This document shows, piece after piece, positions 8,849 to 18,553 of a DNA stretch of 64,000 bases. Below the pieces are notes generated by a model. The model was not told the DNA's origin, ran no database searches, and worked only from the letters and a program-made list of their open reading frames with translations. The DNA is from Berkiella sp963829835 (GTDB taxonomy: Bacteria; Pseudomonadota; Gammaproteobacteria; Berkiellales; Berkiellaceae), in the NCBI GenBank assembly GCA_963829835.1, contig CAWHKC010000004.1, positions 682,001-746,000 of the forward strand, in the 5' to 3' direction. The translations under genes were made by a program, and so were the position numbers. Within the stretch, counting starts at the first letter, position 1. The number at the start of each line of letters is the position of its first letter.

Positions 8849-9943
8849 TCAAGGATTCGTAATACACATTTCCATTGCTTGAGTAATTTGCTCATGCGTT
8901 ACATCATCACAAAGGGTGCCTTTTCCGATAGCCTTAAGTAAAACCCATTGCAAGCGCTGTTGCGAATGCTTTTTATCATGCTTCATTTTAGTCAAAATCT
9001 CTACTATCGTAATACCTGTTGGTATATTGACTGGTAAACCAGCTCTTTGAAGCAAAAATATTAACCGTTCTAACACATTATAGGTAATATTACCCCGGTG
9101 TATAGATAAGTGCGTGGCAACGACCATACCAATAGCAACAGCTTCTCCATGCTTTATGTGTTGATAATCTAACAAACTTTCTAGAGCATGTGCAAAAGTA
9201 TGACCAAAGTTAAGAATTCTTCTTTGCCCACCCTCTTTTTCATCTTGAGAAACAATTTGCGCTTTTATTTGACTGGCACGTGACACTGCATAGTTAACTA
9301 CCTCGGGCTGTTTTTGGAGCAGAGCATCCATATTCACTTCTATCCAATCAAATAGGGAAGCATCTAAAATCATTCCATATTTTATTAACTCCCCCAGGCC
9401 GCTTATAAATTCTCTATCTGATAAGGTACTCAAAGTCCCTAAATCACTTAGTACAGCCTGTGGTTGGTGGAACGCACCTATCATATTTTTTCCTAAAGGA
9501 TGGTTCACACCTGTCTTACCACCAATGGCCGCATCTATTTGCGCTAACAATGTGGTAGGGCATTGAATGACCTGGACCCCTCGCATATAACAAGCAGCGC
9601 AAAACCCTGCCATATCACCTACCATTCCACCCCCAAGGGCTATGATGATGGTGTCCCGATGGTGATGATGGGTGAGCAAAAATGTCCAGATTTGATTAGC
9701 AGTTTCCAACGTTTTGTGATTATCCCCAGAGGGGATTAAAAGATGATCAACATGATACGCATTCGCATTTTGGCATGTCTGTATCAAAGTCTTGAGAAAA
9801 GTTTGCGCAAGTTCAGGATGACTAAGGATGAAAACTTGCTTCGAAGATACATAAGGCTCAAAAAGCGCAGGTTGAGCTAATAGATCATAGCCTACAACAA
9901 TGGGATATTTTCCACTTGGTGCATCTACGTCATTTAGACCCAT
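8849..9943 (-). CDS. aroB: 3-dehydroquinate synthase
   Basis: 364 residues. Converts DAHP to 3-dehydroquinate in the shikimate pathway, NAD- and metal-dependent. NAD-binding GGGMVGDMAGFCAA, the PTTLLAQIDAAIGGKTGVNH segment and metal-binding histidines (ILNFGHTFAHALE and HGEAVAIGM) are all present. It lies 27 bases after aroK in the conserved aroK-aroB-damX order. Confidence 0.97.
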   Translation of the reverse strand: MGLNDVDAPSGKYPIVVGYDLLAQPALFEPYVSSKQVFILSHPELAQTFLKTLIQTCQNANAYHVDHLLIPSGDNHKTLETANQIWTFLLTHHHHRDTIIIALGGGMVGDMAGFCAACYMRGVQVIQCPTTLLAQIDAAIGGKTGVNHPLGKNMIGAFHQPQAVLSDLGTLSTLSDREFISGLGELIKYGMILDASLFDWIEVNMDALLQKQPEVVNYAVSRASQIKAQIVSQDEKEGGQRRILNFGHTFAHALESLLDYQHIKHGEAVAIGMVVATHLSIHRGNITYNVLERLIFLLQRAGLPVNIPTGITIVEILTKMKHDKKHSQQRLQWVLLKAIGKGTLCDDVTHEQITQAMEMCITNP

Positions 9944-9970
9944 CTTTAGCCTTCCAAAATGAACAGGTAA

Positions 9971-10501
9971 TTATCCCAATTGATCCCGCTCAATTAATCG
10001 GATCACTTCAGTTGAAACAGACCGGACGGTTCGACCATCAGTAGCCACCACAACATCAGCAACCTCACGGTATAAAGGATCCCGAAAGGCCATTAGTTCT
10101 CTTAAAGTAGATTCTGGTAATTCCGCCGTTTGGATTAAGGGTCGACGTTTATCGCGCGCTGTACGGCGCACTTGTTGTTCAACTGTGGTGAATAAATAGA
10201 CAACAGTACCTCTTGCAGCTAATCGATTGCGATTATCAGCATTGAGTACCGCACCACCACCTGTAGCAAGCACAATGCCTTGAAGTTGGCTGAGCTCATC
10301 AATGACGGAAGCTTCCCGCTTTCTAAAACCTTCCTCTCCCTCGACATCAAATATCCATGCAATATCAGCCCCTGTACGAGCCTCTATTTCTTGATCCGCA
10401 TCATAGAACTCAAGCTTCAACTCCTTAGCCAACTGCTTACCTATTGTGCTTTTTCCAGCCCCCATAGGGCCAATTAAAAATAGGTTCACTGATCGCTTCA
10501 T
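9971..10501 (-). CDS. aroK: Shikimate kinase
   Basis: 176 residues. Phosphorylates shikimate at the 3-hydroxyl. P-loop GPMGAGKST at residues 11-19, shikimate-binding DADQEIE, the GGGAVL loop and an RPL lid region (RDKRRPLIQ) are visible. It lies downstream of pilQ, separated by 246 bases that contain a long hairpin. Confidence 0.97.
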   Translation of the reverse strand: MKRSVNLFLIGPMGAGKSTIGKQLAKELKLEFYDADQEIEARTGADIAWIFDVEGEEGFRKREASVIDELSQLQGIVLATGGGAVLNADNRNRLAARGTVVYLFTTVEQQVRRTARDKRRPLIQTAELPESTLRELMAFRDPLYREVADVVVATDGRTVRSVSTEVIRLIERDQLG

Positions 10502-10565
10502 GGTTGTTTCAACTTGGCTTAGCTAATTGTAATATAATAAAAAGCAAGGTACTTAACTATAAACT

Positions 10566-10599
10566 CATCCTTGCCTGAAAAAATTTTTCAGCAAGGATG
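10566..10599. terminator. Long hairpin between pilQ and aroK
   Basis: CATCCTTGC with a following TGAAAAA pairs with TTTTTCA GCAAGGATG, a stem of about 16 bp with a single bulged C. It lies between two minus-strand operon members. It could attenuate pil readthrough into aroK or act on either strand. Confidence 0.5.
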
Positions 10600-10747
10600 C
10601 ACACTTAATCCAATGATTGCAATGGGCACATCGATACTGGGCCATGAGTATACCATTTTAAGATAACCCGAATCGAGAAAATGGTTCGACTTCATCGGTT
10701 AATTACCCACTCTCATCTAAAAGGCAGCAATCTCATGGCGGTATCTC

Positions 10748-12916
10748 TTAGCTCATGCCATCTTGGATGATCTTTGGGGTAACAAAAATCATTAACTCGC
10801 TCCGCTGATCGATATTACTCTCGTTCCTGAACATCCATCCAATGAGCGGAAGCTTACCAAAGAAGGGTATACTGTCATTCTGAGATTGCTTATTTTGTTG
10901 ATAGATACCCCCAAGAACAACGGTTTCACCATTATTAACCAGAACTTTGGTATGTAATTCCCTTGTATTAATGGCAGGAACACCCGCTGTCTCGACCCCT
11001 CTGGAATCTTGATTTACCTTTAAATCCATGATGATGTGATCATCTGGTGTAATCTGAGGCGTAACCTCTAATCGCAATACTGCTTTCTTAAAGGCAATAG
11101 ATGCTGCGCCGCTTGACGTTGATTCTTGATAGGGGATTTCCTCACCTGATTCGATATAAGCCATTTGTTGATTGGAAGTCACTAAGCGCGGACTTGCTAC
11201 AATCTTTCCTAAACCTTCCGATTCCAAGGCCTGTAATTCGAGATCCAAAATAGTGCCACCAGGTAATCTTGCTATCGTTAAACCAAAACCTGCTTGTGTT
11301 GTCACACTCCCAGACAAAGGAAAGGTTTGTAACATACCAATGCCTAATCTATCACCCACTACGACCTGAGCAGGTGTGGTTAACCCATCTGCAATTGTAC
11401 TTGAGCCCGTTAAACCAGGCCCTAACACTTGCCCCGCAAAACCAATAACAGGCTCCTGTCCAGGACGCCCTTTCCCAGCAAATCCAAGGTTAACCCCTAA
11501 AATATCTTGGAAATTGTCAGTTGCAAAAACCAATCTTGATTCAATTAAGACTTGCCTGATTGGTATATCTAAGCGTTGAACTAAAGCGCGAATTTCTTCC
11601 AATTTCAGTGCAGTATCTTGCACCAATAAGGTATTGGTACGTTCATCAACGGAAATTGTGCCACGTGGTGACATTAATGAATTTTTTTCGGTCTTCAAAA
11701 GTGCTGCCAGCTCTGATGCTTTAGCATAATTCACTTGTAAATATTCAGCTCTCAAGGGAGCTAAGTCTGCTACCTGTTGATGGCTTTGTAACTCTTGCTT
11801 TTCACGCGCAGCCATTTCTTCGGCAGGTCCAATCAGTAAAACATTGCCTACTTGGCGTTTTGCTAACCCTTTTGTTTGCAAAATAATATCAAGCGCCTGA
11901 TCCCAAGGTACATTATGTAATCTGAGCGTAACATTGCCAGTCACGGTATCACTTGTAACAATATTTAAGCCTGTAAAATCAGCAATTAATTGCAAGACAG
12001 CTCGTACTTCAATGTCTTGAAAGTTTAATGATAATCGATCGCCTGTATATTTAAATGTTTTTTGCTGATTTTGTTCTTTAGCATCTTTAGTTGCAGGCCT
12101 GACATCCACGGTAAAACGTTTATCGGCTTGATAGGCAATATTCTCTGAAAAACCAGTATTTTGAATAACCATTTCAACATCTTTGCCTTGTTGAATCGTA
12201 TTGATAAACGAAACAGGGGTTCCAAAATCAGTCACATCTAATTTATGTTGAAGCTTCGGTGGCAATTGCGCACCTAGAAAGCGAAGTCGAATTTTATCGC
12301 CCTCTTCTTTCATATCTACAGGAATATGCGCATCACTCAAATCTATGATAACGCGGCCTTCACCATCATTTCCACGACGAAAATCAATGGCATTTAAGGC
12401 ATTTAATTGATTTGATTTTTGCCCACGTGAGATGGGAGTTTTAGACGTATATTGACCATGAAAAGGCTCTGCCACAGGTTCTCTAGTGGGTACACCACCT
12501 GCCAATGTAACAGTCGTCTCATTTCCTTTGACAATGACATTAAAGGGAACGGATTCTATTAAATCGATCACAACCCGGGTCTTACCACCTCCCTCAATAA
12601 CGGAAATACGTTTGACAATGCCTTTATTGAATTCAGGACGCGAGTTGACGCGCGATAATCCATTAGTCACACCCGGAAAGTCTAAACAAATTTTTGCAGG
12701 TGATTCAATAACAAAACTTTTTGGTGCACTGACTGGCATATTCATGGTGAGCTTTAAGGCAAGACCACCACCAACTTGAGAAGATAACTGCATATTTTCA
12801 AGGCGAGGTGATGCCGCATTAAGATTTTGTGTGAACAACACAAAAAAGGTTGTTAGCAACAAACACGCAAACCGCATCGCGGATAATGGTAGCTTTAAAA
12901 ATGTCATCCTAACCAT
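10748..12916 (-). CDS. pilQ: Type IV pilus secretin PilQ
   Basis: About 722 residues from the ATG at 12916 (GGAG eight bases upstream; a TTG at 12937 is less likely). Signal peptide, then AMIN domains (about 40-280) that bind peptidoglycan, an STN/secretin N0 domain (LSLNFQDIEVRAVLQLIADF), an N1 domain and the C-terminal secretin barrel with VPAINTRELHTKVLVNNGETVVLGGIY. It forms the outer-membrane pore for type IV pili, which also serve DNA uptake. Last gene of pilMNOPQ. Confidence 0.96.
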   Translation of the reverse strand: MVRMTFLKLPLSAMRFACLLLTTFFVLFTQNLNAASPRLENMQLSSQVGGGLALKLTMNMPVSAPKSFVIESPAKICLDFPGVTNGLSRVNSRPEFNKGIVKRISVIEGGGKTRVVIDLIESVPFNVIVKGNETTVTLAGGVPTREPVAEPFHGQYTSKTPISRGQKSNQLNALNAIDFRRGNDGEGRVIIDLSDAHIPVDMKEEGDKIRLRFLGAQLPPKLQHKLDVTDFGTPVSFINTIQQGKDVEMVIQNTGFSENIAYQADKRFTVDVRPATKDAKEQNQQKTFKYTGDRLSLNFQDIEVRAVLQLIADFTGLNIVTSDTVTGNVTLRLHNVPWDQALDIILQTKGLAKRQVGNVLLIGPAEEMAAREKQELQSHQQVADLAPLRAEYLQVNYAKASELAALLKTEKNSLMSPRGTISVDERTNTLLVQDTALKLEEIRALVQRLDIPIRQVLIESRLVFATDNFQDILGVNLGFAGKGRPGQEPVIGFAGQVLGPGLTGSSTIADGLTTPAQVVVGDRLGIGMLQTFPLSGSVTTQAGFGLTIARLPGGTILDLELQALESEGLGKIVASPRLVTSNQQMAYIESGEEIPYQESTSSGAASIAFKKAVLRLEVTPQITPDDHIIMDLKVNQDSRGVETAGVPAINTRELHTKVLVNNGETVVLGGIYQQNKQSQNDSIPFFGKLPLIGWMFRNESNIDQRSELMIFVTPKIIQDGMS

Positions 12917-12943
12917 ATCGTTTGCTCCAAGGCTCAAACCTTA

Positions 12944-13519
12944 TTATTTGGTATGAGGTTTATTTTTGTGTGTTCCACTTTCTTCTACCAGCGCCAGATT
13001 TACTTTTCTTTCGCGCCAACCTCCCGTCGCATCCGGGATAATTTCAGTTATCAAAACTTTTTCTTCTGTGATGTCGTCAACCCGGCCATCATGTTGTCCA
13101 ACGTAATTACCTTTAGTAATACGGTGAACCGTGCCATCTGAATCAACTACGATAGCCCATCTTTTACCATCTTTTTCCAAGGTTCCCATCATTCGTAAAT
13201 TGTCTAAAGGATAGTTCTCTAATGGTTCCTTGCGACGATTAGCATCTGGGCGGATGCCGTTATCGTTAGCCACATTTTTTGCCACTTCAGCTTGAGTAGA
13301 AGGCATAAAAGGGCTTCGAAGCGTCGCATCATTATAAGTAAAAGTTTCATAAGGCTTTACTTCAGGTAAAGGTTCTATTTCTTTAATCTCTCTACTTTTA
13401 ATTTTGTGTACATAAGCTTCTAACTCTTCTCTTTTGTCAGCATTGCTACAACCACCCAAGATTGCGCTAATCATTATGAGCGGTAAAATCGTATAAATGC
13501 AGGCTCTACTTCGATTCAT
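12944..13519 (-). CDS. pilP: Type IV pilus lipoprotein PilP
   Basis: About 191 residues. Lipobox ILGGC shows an inner-membrane-anchored lipoprotein; the C-terminal half is the beta-domain that binds the secretin N0 domain. It links PilNO to PilQ. The gene overlaps the 3' end of pilO; a start four codons earlier (13531) is possible, but MNRSR fits lipoprotein signal architecture better. Confidence 0.94.
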   Translation of the reverse strand: MNRSRACIYTILPLIMISAILGGCSNADKREELEAYVHKIKSREIKEIEPLPEVKPYETFTYNDATLRSPFMPSTQAEVAKNVANDNGIRPDANRRKEPLENYPLDNLRMMGTLEKDGKRWAIVVDSDGTVHRITKGNYVGQHDGRVDDITEEKVLITEIIPDATGGWRERKVNLALVEESGTHKNKPHTK

Positions 13520-14111
13520 TTTCTTTTTCACCTGCAGTATAACGATAAGTCTTTGCTGTAATATTCATTACCAAATTATCGCCGCCAGATTCTGAGGTTA
13601 CCGGACGTATGACAAAATCATGTAAGGTCACAATTCTTGGAAGAGCTGCAATATTACTTACGAACTCACCAAATTGATGGTAAGTACCTATTACCGATAT
13701 CTCAATAGGTAGCTCCACATAGAAATCAATTTCTTTCTCAGGTTGTAAACGAATGGTGCGAAATTCCAAACCCGTGGCAAGACCTTGATGAGAAATATCC
13801 TCTAATAATCCGGGCACTTCTGTTTTTTCCGGTAATTGGCGAAGCAGTGCTCCAAAAGATGCTTTCATTGTTGCCATTTGTTCTTTATAAGCTTCTAAAT
13901 TAGCCGCTTTGGTTTGTTTTGCTTCAAAGGTGGTTCGTAGTTGTAATTCTTCTTGTTGAGCTGTTTCCAATTGTGCTAATTGCTTTTTTGTGTCTGTCCA
14001 ATATCCCAAAAAAATAATGATCATGCTACAGATCACAATAGCGACTATCTTCACTGGCAGCGGTAAAGTTCCAATACTATTTATGTCTATATCATTAAGA
14101 TCTATATTCAT
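13506..14111 (-). CDS. pilO: Type IV pilus assembly protein PilO
   Basis: 201 residues: a short cytoplasmic N terminus, one membrane helix (about 20-38), a coiled coil (QLAQLETAQQEELQLRTTFEAK region) and a periplasmic ferredoxin-like domain. It pairs with PilN to form the alignment complex across the periplasm. It starts seven bases after pilN ends and overlaps pilP. Confidence 0.95.
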   Translation of the reverse strand: MNIDLNDIDINSIGTLPLPVKIVAIVICSMIIIFLGYWTDTKKQLAQLETAQQEELQLRTTFEAKQTKAANLEAYKEQMATMKASFGALLRQLPEKTEVPGLLEDISHQGLATGLEFRTIRLQPEKEIDFYVELPIEISVIGTYHQFGEFVSNIAALPRIVTLHDFVIRPVTSESGGDNLVMNITAKTYRYTAGEKENESK

Positions 14112-14118
14112 TTTCAGT

Positions 14119-14784
14119 CTATTTCGTATTTGGTTTTGGAGTAGGTACAGCCGCGTTATTAGGTGTCACCGCTGGACCCTTATCTTCTTTTAACAATTTA
14201 TTGAGATTCGATTGTGCATCCACTGCTTCAACTGCCTGTAAATTGAATCCGATCATTCTATCATTTTGCTTTTCGTTAGGTTTGCTTGGCTCTTTTGAAC
14301 TTGCTTGAATCAAGGTCAGCAAAGGATTTTTCAACCAATTAGATGCTTCGATATTGCGCATAAAGGTCGATACCCGGGTATTGGATTCTGCTTTTCCATC
14401 CATCACAATATTAGGTCCGGTTCGAGTAAGATTGGTTAGATATAACCCTTCGGGCACCGTATGTACCAAACCATCAAACAAACGTACCACTTGTGGCCTA
14501 TTTGTTTGTAGCTGTTGAATAATTTCCATTCTGGCTAATAACTGTGCCTTTTCTTTTTGCAATGCTTGGATTTCTGCTATTTGTTGATCTAGTTTTTTTA
14601 TCTCATTTTTTAAAAAATCATTATTTTCATTTTGAAAGGTAATTTGACGGCTAATGAGCATGTGAATACATAATATTAATCCGCTTGCTGCAACAACCCC
14701 TAAACCTAAAAGAGAAACAAATTCTCTTTTTTGTTGTTCTTTTTGCTCTTCCCGCCACGGTAATAAATTAATATTGATGGTCAT
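14119..14784 (-). CDS. pilN: Type IV pilus assembly protein PilN
   Basis: 221 residues. The N terminus INLLPWREE is the short cytoplasmic motif that docks in PilM. It is followed by one membrane helix (about 25-45), a coiled coil and the periplasmic domain. The C terminus has an Asn/Pro/Lys-rich tail. It overlaps the end of pilM by 17 bases. Confidence 0.96.
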   Translation of the reverse strand: MTININLLPWREEQKEQQKREFVSLLGLGVVAASGLILCIHMLISRQITFQNENNDFLKNEIKKLDQQIAEIQALQKEKAQLLARMEIIQQLQTNRPQVVRLFDGLVHTVPEGLYLTNLTRTGPNIVMDGKAESNTRVSTFMRNIEASNWLKNPLLTLIQASSKEPSKPNEKQNDRMIGFNLQAVEAVDAQSNLNKLLKEDKGPAVTPNNAAVPTPKPNTK

Positions 14785-15850
14785 GAATAAAACTCCGTAG
14801 GGCTAATCCACAACAAATCATTAAAGAAGGCGCATCTGCATTGAGAGCAGGAACACTCACTCTGGGAGCTATAGTCATATTTGCAAAAGGATTGGCTATG
14901 GAAGCTGGAATCCCAAGTTTTTCTTCTACTCGCTTGACTAATCCAGGCAACGTTGCCGTCCCACCTGCTAAAACGATATGATCAACTTCTGTGTATTCAC
15001 TTGATGAGAAGAAAAATTGCAACGATCGACTTAGTTGTTGTACAACAGCGTCTTTAAAGGGTTCCAATACTTCAGTGACATAATCTTCTGGCAAACCACC
15101 TTGCTTTTTTGCAAGATTAGCTTCTTCAAACGTTAATCCATATCGTCGCTGGATCTCTTCAGTAAGCTGTTTTCCGCCAAAAATTTGATCTCGGGTATAT
15201 ATTGTTGCTCTATCATGCAATACGCTAAAAGAGGTCATTGATGATCCAATATCAACCACAGCAATTGTTTGATGTTCGCCTAAACTTGGTAATTGGTCGG
15301 CAATTAAACTAAACGCACGCTCGATTGCATAGGCTTCTATATCAACTACCTTTGCTGTTAATCCACCAAGGCTAAGCACTTCAACCAGCGTATCAATCAT
15401 TTCTGTTCTAGAAGCGGCTAATAAGACATCTATGAAATCTGGATTTTTTTGAGAAGGACCTATTACGTGAAAATCAATATTGACTTCTGACATTGGGTAG
15501 GGAATATGACGCTCAGCTTCTAATTCAATTTGCGTCACTAGTTCGTGTTCTTTAAGTCCTGCGTTCATTTGAATGACTTTAGTGATAACAGCAGAACCTG
15601 TTACGGCTATTGCACCACACTTTGATCGTGTCCGTGAACGCTTTACAACATGCTCAATGGCAGCACCAATGGCTTCTAAGTTTTTGAATTCCTTTTCTTG
15701 CATAGCATCTGCTGGTAGTTGCTCCACAGCATAGCTTTCGACACGATACCCAAGTTGATTTTTACTTAATTCCAATAATTTGACAGAAGCTGAACTAATA
15801 TCAACGCCAACTAAAGTTGGATATTTATGTTGAAAGAGGGCTAAATCCAC
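14768..15850 (-). CDS. pilM: Type IV pilus ATPase-like protein PilM
   Basis: 360 residues with an actin-like fold: GVDISSASVKLLEL phosphate-1 loop (15-28), IAVVDIGSSMTSFSV phosphate-2 loop and IVLAGGTATLPGL adenosine loop. It is the cytoplasmic ring of the alignment complex and binds the PilN tail. First gene of the pil operon, divergent from mrcA with a 232-base shared region. Confidence 0.96.
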   Translation of the reverse strand: MDLALFQHKYPTLVGVDISSASVKLLELSKNQLGYRVESYAVEQLPADAMQEKEFKNLEAIGAAIEHVVKRSRTRSKCGAIAVTGSAVITKVIQMNAGLKEHELVTQIELEAERHIPYPMSEVNIDFHVIGPSQKNPDFIDVLLAASRTEMIDTLVEVLSLGGLTAKVVDIEAYAIERAFSLIADQLPSLGEHQTIAVVDIGSSMTSFSVLHDRATIYTRDQIFGGKQLTEEIQRRYGLTFEEANLAKKQGGLPEDYVTEVLEPFKDAVVQQLSRSLQFFFSSSEYTEVDHIVLAGGTATLPGLVKRVEEKLGIPASIANPFANMTIAPRVSVPALNADAPSLMICCGLALRSFIHDHQY

Positions 15851-16067
15851 CGATGTTTCCCTACTGAGCGATTTATTAAGTTACTTAATTACTCGACTTA
15901 CAAATGTCATCTCACTGAGAAGGATTCTATGTAATAAAAAGCATAGGAATCTAACTCAATACTAGCTGTTACACGAAAACAATCAAATTTCTCACCCTTT
16001 CAGGCTTAAACCGGATATCTCTATCCCTACTTAGATGACCAAGGGGGTAACGGGGATAATGACATTT

Positions 16068-16076
16068 TGATATAAT
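16068..16076 (+). promoter_or_regulatory. Extended -10 promoter abutting mrcA
   Basis: TGATATAAT is a perfect extended -10 (TGnTATAAT). It ends only six bases before the mrcA ATG, so a start point about seven bases downstream would fall on or next to the A of ATG. No Shine-Dalgarno-like purine run is present between. This implies a leaderless transcript. Confidence 0.6.
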
Positions 16077-16082
16077 CCGGCC

Positions 16083-18512
16083 ATGAAAAATTTTTTTAAC
16101 ATCTTTGTTCGGGTCTTGGTTAGTACAAGTGTAGCTGGCATTTGCGCCCTGGCCGTTATTATTTTGTACACCAATGCTCAATTGCCGACCGTTAATATTT
16201 TGGAAGAGATCCAACTTCAAGTCCCTTTAAAAATATATACCGCAGATGGCAAATTGATCGGTGAATACGGTGAAAAGCGTCGTACCCCCATTTCTATCAA
16301 AGATGTCCCTGAAACCTTAAAAAATGCCATTCTTGCCACTGAAGATAGACGCTTTTACGATCATAATGGCGTGGATATACGAGGCATGGCACGAGCAAGC
16401 TTACATTTATTAGTCAGTGGTACCAAGGCGCAAGGCGCCAGCACCATAACAATGCAAGTAGCACGTAATTTCTTTTTAACCCGCAAAAAAACCTTTGGCC
16501 GCAAACTCAATGAAGTCTTGCTGGCAATTAAAATTGAAAAAGAATTATCTAAAGATCAAATCCTTGAGCTTTATCTCAATAAGATCTATTTCGGAAAACG
16601 TGCCTATGGCGTACAAGCAGCAGCGCAGGTCTATTACGGCACGACGGTAGACAAACTTACTTTAGATCAAATGGCGATGATTGCGGGTTTACCTCAAGCC
16701 CCAAGCGCAATCAATCCTATCAATAATCCTGATGCTGCTTTAAAGCGTCGCGCGCACGTTCTTAAACGTATGCTTCATTATGGATTTATCAATGAAGCTC
16801 AATATGAGCAATCCGTAGACACACCCGTAGCAACCAGTTATCACGGCCGAGTTGTTGATATTGAAGCACCACATGTCGCCGAAATGGCACGTAAAGAACT
16901 TGTTGAAAAATTTGGCCCTGATGTCTACACCTCCGGATTTGTTGCCTACACAACTGTTGATAGTCGTCTGCAAATGATAGCGAATAATGCAGTGCAAGAA
17001 GGCTTGTTAGAATATGACAAACGTCACGGCTATCGTGGCCCAATTGCTCAACTCCCTGTACCTGCAGATGGTATCCATCCGGAGCTTTGGGCAGAACAAT
17101 TAAGAGCTTATCCAAAAACCGCATTTACTTTGCCAGCAGCGGTTTTATCGGTCAGCGAAAATGGCGCTAAAGCCGTGTTACCAAATCGTCAAGAAATTTC
17201 GATTTCGTTTGATAGTATGCGCTGGGCTGCAAGACAGTTATCGCGGTCACGAGTAGGGGATTCACCGCAAACACCAAGCGATGTTGTCAGTGTTGGAGAT
17301 ATTATCTATGTCGAACCTGGTAATAATGATTGGGTGTTTAGTCAACTCCCAGATGTGGAAGGGGCTCTTGTCGCCCTACATCCTAAAAATGGGGCTTTAC
17401 TTGCACTGATTGGCGGCTTTGACTTCAATTTATCTCACTTTAATCGTGCAACCCAGGCCACACGCCAACCTGGCTCTAACTTCAAGCCATTTGTTTATGC
17501 TGCAGCACTTGAACATGGTTTCACGGCTGCCACCATTATTAATGATGCGCCTGTGGTTTATAAAGACAATGTTGATGAAGCATGGCGTCCTCAAAATGAT
17601 ACCCGAAGATTTTATGGACCAACCCGTTTACGTGTTGGCCTCACTAAATCAAGAAACTTGGTTTCTATTCGACTACTGCAATCTTTAGGGATCGGTAGAG
17701 CGTTAAAAGTCATTGAACGTTTTGGTTTTGAACGCCGAAATTTACCACGCAGTTTATCTCTCGCTTTAGGAACCGCTACAGCATCTCCAATTGATATTTG
17801 CACTGGCTATGCTGCATTTGCCAATGGCGGTTACAAAATTAAACCTTTTATCGTCCAGCGTGTAAAAGACAGCCAAGATAAAATAATTTATGAAGCTTCC
17901 CCGGCAACGGCTTGCTCTGAGTGCCAACTTTTAAGCGAACAAGAAATCAATCCTTTCGTAGATGAAACTAATTCTATCGATCAGCTTGTGAAAGAAGATA
18001 GCCAGACAACAACAACTCCCGCAAAACAAATTATCTCACCACAAACAGCTTATATTATGACTTCCATCTTGCAAGATGCGATTCAAACAGGAACGGGTAA
18101 ATTGGCCAAAGCCTTAAATCGTTCAGATTTAGCAGGAAAAACGGGCACAACCAATAATCAAATGGATGCATGGTACACAGGTTACAATGGATCTATCGTT
18201 GCCAGTGTCTGGGTTGGGTATGATGAACCACGCTCAGTGCAAGAATATGGATCTCAAGCGGCATTACCCATCTGGATGAAATTTATGGGACCTGCATTAC
18301 AAGGTGTGCCTGAAACTAAGATTGAACAACCAAGAGGCCTGGTCACCGTTAAGATCGATCCTGGCACTGGTTTACTTGCCCGCCCTGGCCAAGGTAATGC
18401 GATATTTGAAGTTTTCCGTCAAGAAACCGCTCCTACACATGCTGCTGCAAGTTATGGCGGAGAACGTAATGCGATTACGCCAAGCAGTAATAGTGGCGAA
18501 ACATTATTTTAG
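16083..18512 (+). CDS. mrcA: Penicillin-binding protein 1A (bifunctional peptidoglycan synthase)
   Basis: 809 residues. One N-terminal membrane anchor (about 8-30), then a family-51 glycosyltransferase domain with catalytic EDRRFYDHNGVD and the GASTITMQVARN motif. An OB-like domain follows, then a transpeptidase with SxxK in PGSNFKPF, SRN and KTGT motifs. It polymerises and crosslinks peptidoglycan. Divergent placement from pilM is classical in gammaproteobacteria. No ribosome binding site precedes the ATG; see the promoter entry. Confidence 0.96.
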   Translation: MKNFFNIFVRVLVSTSVAGICALAVIILYTNAQLPTVNILEEIQLQVPLKIYTADGKLIGEYGEKRRTPISIKDVPETLKNAILATEDRRFYDHNGVDIRGMARASLHLLVSGTKAQGASTITMQVARNFFLTRKKTFGRKLNEVLLAIKIEKELSKDQILELYLNKIYFGKRAYGVQAAAQVYYGTTVDKLTLDQMAMIAGLPQAPSAINPINNPDAALKRRAHVLKRMLHYGFINEAQYEQSVDTPVATSYHGRVVDIEAPHVAEMARKELVEKFGPDVYTSGFVAYTTVDSRLQMIANNAVQEGLLEYDKRHGYRGPIAQLPVPADGIHPELWAEQLRAYPKTAFTLPAAVLSVSENGAKAVLPNRQEISISFDSMRWAARQLSRSRVGDSPQTPSDVVSVGDIIYVEPGNNDWVFSQLPDVEGALVALHPKNGALLALIGGFDFNLSHFNRATQATRQPGSNFKPFVYAAALEHGFTAATIINDAPVVYKDNVDEAWRPQNDTRRFYGPTRLRVGLTKSRNLVSIRLLQSLGIGRALKVIERFGFERRNLPRSLSLALGTATASPIDICTGYAAFANGGYKIKPFIVQRVKDSQDKIIYEASPATACSECQLLSEQEINPFVDETNSIDQLVKEDSQTTTTPAKQIISPQTAYIMTSILQDAIQTGTGKLAKALNRSDLAGKTGTTNNQMDAWYTGYNGSIVASVWVGYDEPRSVQEYGSQAALPIWMKFMGPALQGVPETKIEQPRGLVTVKIDPGTGLLARPGQGNAIFEVFRQETAPTHAAASYGGERNAITPSSNSGETLF

Positions 18513-18522
18513 ATTTAGGAAC

Positions 18523-18543
18523 GGGCGGACACTAGGTCCGCCC
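18523..18543. repeat. Palindrome between mrcA and mdh
   Basis: GGGCGGAC-ACTAG-GTCCGCCC lies in the 41-base gap of two convergent genes. There is no T-run. It may stop transcription from both sides or be a REP-like unit. Confidence 0.5.
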
Positions 18544-18553
18544 CTACGAAAGA

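Noticed and set aside
10280..10477. Plus-strand open frame inside aroK
   Set aside because: It is the complement of a fully conserved shikimate kinase gene and has no family features.
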